This document shows positions 33,315 to 37,500 of a stretch of DNA of 37,500 bases, one piece after another. Source of the stretch: Dictyostelium firmibasis (lineage: Eukaryota; Evosea; Eumycetozoa; Dictyosteliales; Dictyosteliaceae); contig CM069770.1 in NCBI GenBank assembly GCA_036169595.1, forward strand, positions 1,672,501-1,710,000, read 5' to 3'. Within the stretch, counting starts at the first letter, position 1. Each line of letters opens with the position of its first letter. The notes under the pieces were generated by a model. The model did not search any database and was not told where the DNA came from. It saw only the letters and a list, made by a program, of their open reading frames with translations. The position numbers and the translations under genes were made by a program.

Positions 33315-35318
33315 TTAAATAATATTGTTTAAATTGGCATAAACGGAATTGAAAAAGGTTTCTGTACATAATTTTAAATTATTATTTTTTGTTAAATTTT
33401 CAAAATAAAATTGATTTTCGATGATATTATAATTATTAAAATATGTGTAAATTGTTAAGGACTTTGGTAATGGGAATTGAAATTTACATTGAACACTTGA
33501 TAAAATTAAATGATGAATTGATGGTTTTAACCACTCCATTGAAATTGTACCTCTAAAACCATAACCAATTGATAAACAATTTAATGATTCAGGTAAATTT
33601 GGTAAGGTCAATTGATTTAACCCTGCACCTAATTTCAAAGAAAGCAATGAATTTGGAAATATTTTAAAATCAATTACTTCATTCATACCATTACCCAATT
33701 CAATATTGGTTAGTGTATTTGGGAAAATGACATCACCAATTGAATGTGTAAAATAATAACCAAATTTTATTGATTTTAAATTATTCATTTTAGTAAAAAC
33801 CTTTGAACATAATCTTTCATTACCATAACTTAAAAACTCTATTGATTCAATTGAAGATGAGAAATCACCACATTCAAATTGATTTTTGAAATGTTTTGTA
33901 ATTTTTAAAGATTTTAATGAACTACAGTTTAATAAACATTTATTATATGGACCTTCGTAATGTGTTAAATTTAAAAGTTGTTTTGAGAATAATGAATTCA
34001 AAGATTGTTGTTCAAGTTCTAATTGATTTGTCATTATTGGTGGTGTTGATTGTGATGGTTGTAAATCTGGTGAAATTAATTTTGGTTCAATAATTTTTAA
34101 AGATTTAATTGAGGTTGGTAAATCATTATATTGCAATAAAAGTTTTTTCGAAAATAATGCTACATATGTAAATTCTAATATTTCAAGATTCTTTAAAAAA
34201 GGTTTTAAATTTCTAAGAGAAACTACACAATTTATTGATAAATGTTTTAATGTTGTTGGTAAAGATTTAATTGATGATTTAAAACTATCCTCGCCCAAAA
34301 TTAAAGTTTCTAATGATTCTGGTAAATATCCAACATCAATTGGATGATTAAATTTACAACTACTTGAAAATTCTAATATTTTTAATGATTTTGGAAATGT
34401 GAATTTATTAATTGGGCTTTCATATTCTCTACCAAGATAAATCATTTCCAATTTAGTTGTATTTAAAAAACATGGTTCTGAATTTAATGATTTATTAAAT
34501 GATTCACCAAATTTAAGAGTTTTTAATTCATTTGGTAGTGAACCTTTTCTTATTATACAATTAAAATGATAACCAAATTTTAAATAAGTAATTGATGATG
34601 GTAAACAACCTACATCTATCGATGAATTAAATCCATCACCAAATGTTAAACTAGTTAAACTATTTGGTAAGAACCCATTAACAATCCTTTGGTCATAAGA
34701 GTCTTGAAATAATAAGACCTTTAAATTATTTGGTAATTTTTTAATTGGGTACATATGATAATTACTATATCCACTATTATTTTTTTTACCAAAATCTAAA
34801 TATGTTAATTTATTATCAGAATTATTACTATTATATGATTTAGAACCTTCTATACATTGAATAAATGGTATACCATTAAAACTAATTTGATCAGATAAAA
34901 TTAAAGTTTTTAAATTTGAATGAATTGAATCCTTTGAAAATGTTGAGGTGAAACCAATGAGTTCAAGTGACGTAACTGAATTTGGTATGAAGCCAGCTTT
35001 AAATATATTTAATGATGGACCATATCTACAATTCTCAATTTCAACAGTATCGATATTCTCTGGTAATGACTCCAATATTGATAATACTCTTTGAAGATTC
35101 TTTGTTTTATTTTTACCACCAACAAAGAAATAAACCCTTTTCAAATAACTTTTATATGGATAATCCAACCAATATTGATATTCTTTATCAGTGTTAATCT
35201 TAAAATCAACCCTTTTGAAATTATTAAGAAATATCATCTGCTTTATTATTTGATTTCTTATGAATAAATTTCTCCATATTAAAAAAAATAATCTGTCATT
35301 ATAATTTTCTATGTTCAT
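33315..35318 (-). CDS. FNIP-repeat-containing protein
   Basis: Single exon from ATG at 35318 (MNIENYNDRLFFLIWRNLFI), 667 residues. An upstream in-frame extension is only a polylysine reading of a T-run and starts with TTG, so it was not used. The N-terminal FLIWRNLFIRNQI stretch is the short F-box-like lead typical of Dictyostelium FNIP proteins. The rest is about 20 leucine-rich FNIP units of ~22 residues of the form 'F-N..I..G.LP.SL..L.FG', for example LPNSLTSLTFGDGFNSSI and LPSSITYLKFGYHFNCII. These form an LRR-like solenoid. FNIP proteins are a large expanded family in Dictyostelium, thought to be protein-binding, perhaps ubiquitin-ligase adaptors given the F-box-like start; partners unknown. 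No frame breaks, so likely functional. Confidence 0.9.
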   Translation of the reverse strand: MNIENYNDRLFFLIWRNLFIRNQIIKQMIFLNNFKRVDFKINTDKEYQYWLDYPYKSYLKRVYFFVGGKNKTKNLQRVLSILESLPENIDTVEIENCRYGPSLNIFKAGFIPNSVTSLELIGFTSTFSKDSIHSNLKTLILSDQISFNGIPFIQCIEGSKSYNSNNSDNKLTYLDFGKKNNSGYSNYHMYPIKKLPNNLKVLLFQDSYDQRIVNGFLPNSLTSLTFGDGFNSSIDVGCLPSSITYLKFGYHFNCIIRKGSLPNELKTLKFGESFNKSLNSEPCFLNTTKLEMIYLGREYESPINKFTFPKSLKILEFSSSCKFNHPIDVGYLPESLETLILGEDSFKSSIKSLPTTLKHLSINCVVSLRNLKPFLKNLEILEFTYVALFSKKLLLQYNDLPTSIKSLKIIEPKLISPDLQPSQSTPPIMTNQLELEQQSLNSLFSKQLLNLTHYEGPYNKCLLNCSSLKSLKITKHFKNQFECGDFSSSIESIEFLSYGNERLCSKVFTKMNNLKSIKFGYYFTHSIGDVIFPNTLTNIELGNGMNEVIDFKIFPNSLLSLKLGAGLNQLTLPNLPESLNCLSIGYGFRGTISMEWLKPSIHHLILSSVQCKFQFPLPKSLTIYTYFNNYNIIENQFYFENLTKNNNLKLCTETFFNSVYANLNNII

Positions 35319-35326
35319 TTTTAAAT

Positions 35327-35363
<37 letters not shown>

Positions 35364-35711
35364 CAAGAGGTGAGATTTTTTATTTATAAAAAAAATTTAA
35401 TAAAAAAATTAAAATTAAAATAAAAAAATAAAAAAATAGAAATATATAAAATTTTTAACGATGATTTAAACACCAACCTAAAACCACTTAAACTCGATCT
35501 GTAATATATTTTTAAACCACTGCTTATCACAATAAAAATAAATAAAATAAAAAAAACGTTATAAACTCGATCTGTAGTAGATTTTTTTTTTTTATTTAAT
35601 TTTTTATCTTTTTTTTTTTCTATTTATGATTTATAAATAAAAAAAATAAAAAAAGAAGTTATTGATATTATTCTCTTATTATTACTATTTTTTTTTTTTT
35701 TTTAATTATCT

Positions 35712-35752
<41 letters not shown>
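35319..35752. promoter_or_regulatory. Upstream region of FNIP gene with a duplicated 15-mer
   Basis: 434 bp between the FNIP start and the stop of the seven-TM gene, both minus strand. Two copies of TAAACTCGATCTGTA (35489-35503 and 35562-35576) lie 73 bp apart, about 170-260 bp upstream of the FNIP start, in otherwise A/T-rich DNA. A T-run of about 37 lies against the seven-TM gene stop (35717-35753). Confidence 0.5.
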
Positions 35753-35753
<1 letters not shown>

Positions 35754-37246
35754 CAGTGAGGTAATATAGTAGTTTTATAAGATGGTGGAATTGCAGAGGA
35801 TTCGGAAGATGACTCCTCATCAGAGTCATTATTTGATGATGAGTATGATGATGAAGATGAGGAATCATTATCATATTCATTGTGTTTCAATATTAATGGT
35901 GAATTAATATTATTATACTGAACACCACCATTACTTTTTGTTGATTTTACAAGCTGATTGAAGGAAGCGGATGTTAATAATGAATATTGTGATGAATATC
36001 TATTATTCTGTTGTTGGGGTTGTTGTTGGGGTTGTGGATCATTTAACAATAAATTTCTCTTCTTTTTCATTTTTCTTAATCTGAACATCATTAAGACTGT
36101 AGGTAAGATCTCTGTCATAAAGAAATATGCCAATTCAAACTCCCATCCTAAATTAAAAGATGTTGTTCCAGATTGATTTGGATCATTAATCGATTCACGA
36201 ATACTGTACAATGTGATAATCGATCTAATGCAAAAGCAAACCGTACAAATACTACCAACAACTGCTGCTCTAATTGCCTCTGGTGGTGATTGTAATAAAC
36301 CTTTTCTTCTTTTACCTACACCACTATTACCATTAACCAATAAATGTGTTTTGCTATTACTACTTATACCACCACTTATATTTATTATATTATTACTATT
36401 ACTATTATTTCTATTGGTTTCATTATTATTTCCATTCGGTATTTTTGTTTTATTATTATCATCGTTAATGATTTTATTATGTTTATCTAATTTTTTAAAT
36501 GATACAAATAATAAGATACCATAAATTAAGAAACCAAAACCTGCAACTAAAAACAATCCACTAATTATACCCTCAATAATTTGATCTAATAACAATCTTC
36601 TATCTTCACTTTTACCCCATATTGTTAAGGTAACGATCCAACCTACCAATGCTAAAACTATTATCGTTGTGAATACAATAACCCTTGGTATCCAAATATT
36701 CCAAAAATCTTTGGCTGTAGAAAATGGTTGAGAGAATCTAGAATACAACTCCATCCAAAATAATAATAAACAACCATATCCTACAAATAATAACATACTT
36801 GATACTTCATACCAAATAAGTACAATATCATAATTATTAATCTTTTGTGATGAAAAAAAGAATCCACTTCTTACTATATCCATAAAATAAGTGAAATATT
36901 TGAAAGAAATTATATTAGTATTTAAAATTTTATTTCTTTTTTTTTTATTTTTTTTATTTTTTATTATTTTTTTTTATTTTTATTTTTTTTATTTTTTTTT
37001 TTATTTACCTAACATAGTAACAGCAATAATAAAATGAAAAATAAGTTTGGGTTTTAAATTTTTTGCACCATTTCTACTATATATGAGAATTCTAATTAAT
37101 TGAAATAGTGCCCACAAGAATAGCAATCCATCTATAATTCCTAAAATATAATATAAATTTATATTATATCCATTAATATCATTATCACTATTAACACTAC
37201 TATCACTACTTTTAAGTTTTAAGCTTTGAAAAGATTCAATCAACAT
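35753..37246 (-). CDS. Seven-TM protein of TOM1/TOM3/THH1-GPR137 type
   Basis: Exon 1 is 37246-37009 (donor GTAAAT), exon 2 36873-35753 (acceptor ATATAG); the junction codon GTA gives HFIIAVTMLVRSGFFFSSQK. 452 residues. About seven hydrophobic segments: one in exon 1 near residue 35-50, one across the splice, then IVLIWYEVSSMLLFVGYGCL, the VIVFTTIIVLALVGWIVTLT segment, IIEGIISGLFLVAGFGFLIY, AAVVGSICTVCFCIRSIITL and a last one near FELAYFFMTEILPTVLMMF. The order and the W/F-rich turns match plant TOM1/TOM3/THH1 proteins and animal GPR137 proteins (membrane proteins of vacuole/lysosome). An Asn-rich loop lies between TM5 and TM6, with a Ser/Asp/Glu-rich C-terminal tail. Role inferred only as an endolysosomal membrane protein. 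The first in-frame Met of exon 2 is within the intron. Confidence 0.8.
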
Positions 37247-37427
37247 ATTTAAAAATTATGTCGTATTGACTATTAAAACTACTACAAATAATTATAATTT
37301 AATTATAATTATTTTATAGTAGTTTTTTTTTTTTTTTTTTTTTTATTAATTTATTATTTTTTATTTATTATTTTTTATTTATTTATATTTTTTTTAAAAA
37401 ATTTTAAAAAAATAAAAATAATAAGAT
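37247..37427. promoter_or_regulatory. Divergent gap at the right end
   Basis: 181 bp of A/T-rich DNA between the seven-TM gene start and a possible plus-strand start. Contains a short inverted stretch TAATTATAATTTAATTATAATTA-like around 37289-37311 and a run of about 24 T. Confidence 0.35.
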
Positions 37428-37500
37428 ATGGAATCGAATTTAATTAATTTAAAAAATAAAATAATGGTAAATGATTGAAAAAATAAAAAAAAAAAAAAAA
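37428..37500 (+). CDS. Possible first exon of a gene running off the window
   Basis: ATG at 37428 opens 13 codons (MESNLINLKNKIM) to 37466, followed by GTAAATGA, a usable donor, then an A/T-rich stretch with an in-frame stop, as seen at the other short first exons here. The protein continues beyond the window; no family can be named. The alternative is chance. Confidence 0.3.

Noticed and set aside
35319-35366. Polylysine N-terminal extension of the FNIP protein
   Set aside because: It reads through a poly-T run from a TTG codon. The ATG at 35318 gives the family-typical start.

Overview
The window is nuclear DNA of a social amoeba, almost certainly Dictyostelium discoideum or a very close relative. 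Intergenic DNA is extremely A+T-rich and full of A/T homopolymers. Coding sequence prefers A/T-ending codons. Introns are short, A/T-rich and GT-AG. Several proteins carry long in-frame AAT (polyasparagine) tracts. FNIP repeats and small Asn/Ser-rich proteins also fit. No rRNA, tRNA or CRISPR array was found.

Layout. 1.09-1.44 kb: a two-exon gene for a small Asn/Ser/Thr-rich protein behind a GT/CA-motif-rich upstream region. 1.7-2.8 kb (-): a Cys-rich, probably GPI-anchored surface protein. 3.3-6.6 kb (-): a TPR protein of the TTC13/SRFR1 family. 7.2-8.3 kb (-): a medium-chain quinone-type oxidoreductase. 9.1-11.7 kb (+): an arginine deiminase fused to a second, apparently inactive amidinotransferase-fold half. 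12.0-13.1 kb (+): a four-CBS-domain protein. 13.7-14.2 kb (-) and 14.4-16.4 kb (+): LTO1 and LAS1 homologues, divergent across 211 bp, both belonging to ribosome-biogenesis families.

16.5-31.3 kb is a glycan-processing neighbourhood. Four tandem GT17 (MGAT3-type) N-acetylglucosaminyltransferase paralogues lie on the minus strand. A Golgi-type carbohydrate sulfotransferase gene sits between the first and second, on the same strand. A GH47 class I alpha-1,2-mannosidase follows on the plus strand, separated from the array by a small GNAT acetyltransferase and a possible small membrane protein. All three enzyme types have type II membrane-protein architecture, as expected for ER/Golgi enzymes. 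Together they could trim the N-glycan core, add bisecting or intersecting GlcNAc, and add sulfate. This joint role is an inference from gene content. A decayed DDE transposase relic lies between GT17 copies 3 and 4.

31.8-32.8 kb is a repeat island: a small ORF with atypical codon use, then two tandem ~219-bp units in which the inner ~61-bp segment has opposite orientation, creating a 74-bp near-perfect palindrome. It looks like a DNA-transposon remnant. 33.3-35.3 kb (-): an FNIP-repeat protein. 35.8-37.2 kb (-): a seven-TM protein of the TOM1/TOM3/THH1-GPR137 type. A possible first exon of another gene starts at 37428.

Splice sites were inferred by eye from frame continuity, GT/AG sites and family similarity. 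All homology calls are from recognised motifs, not from database searches.
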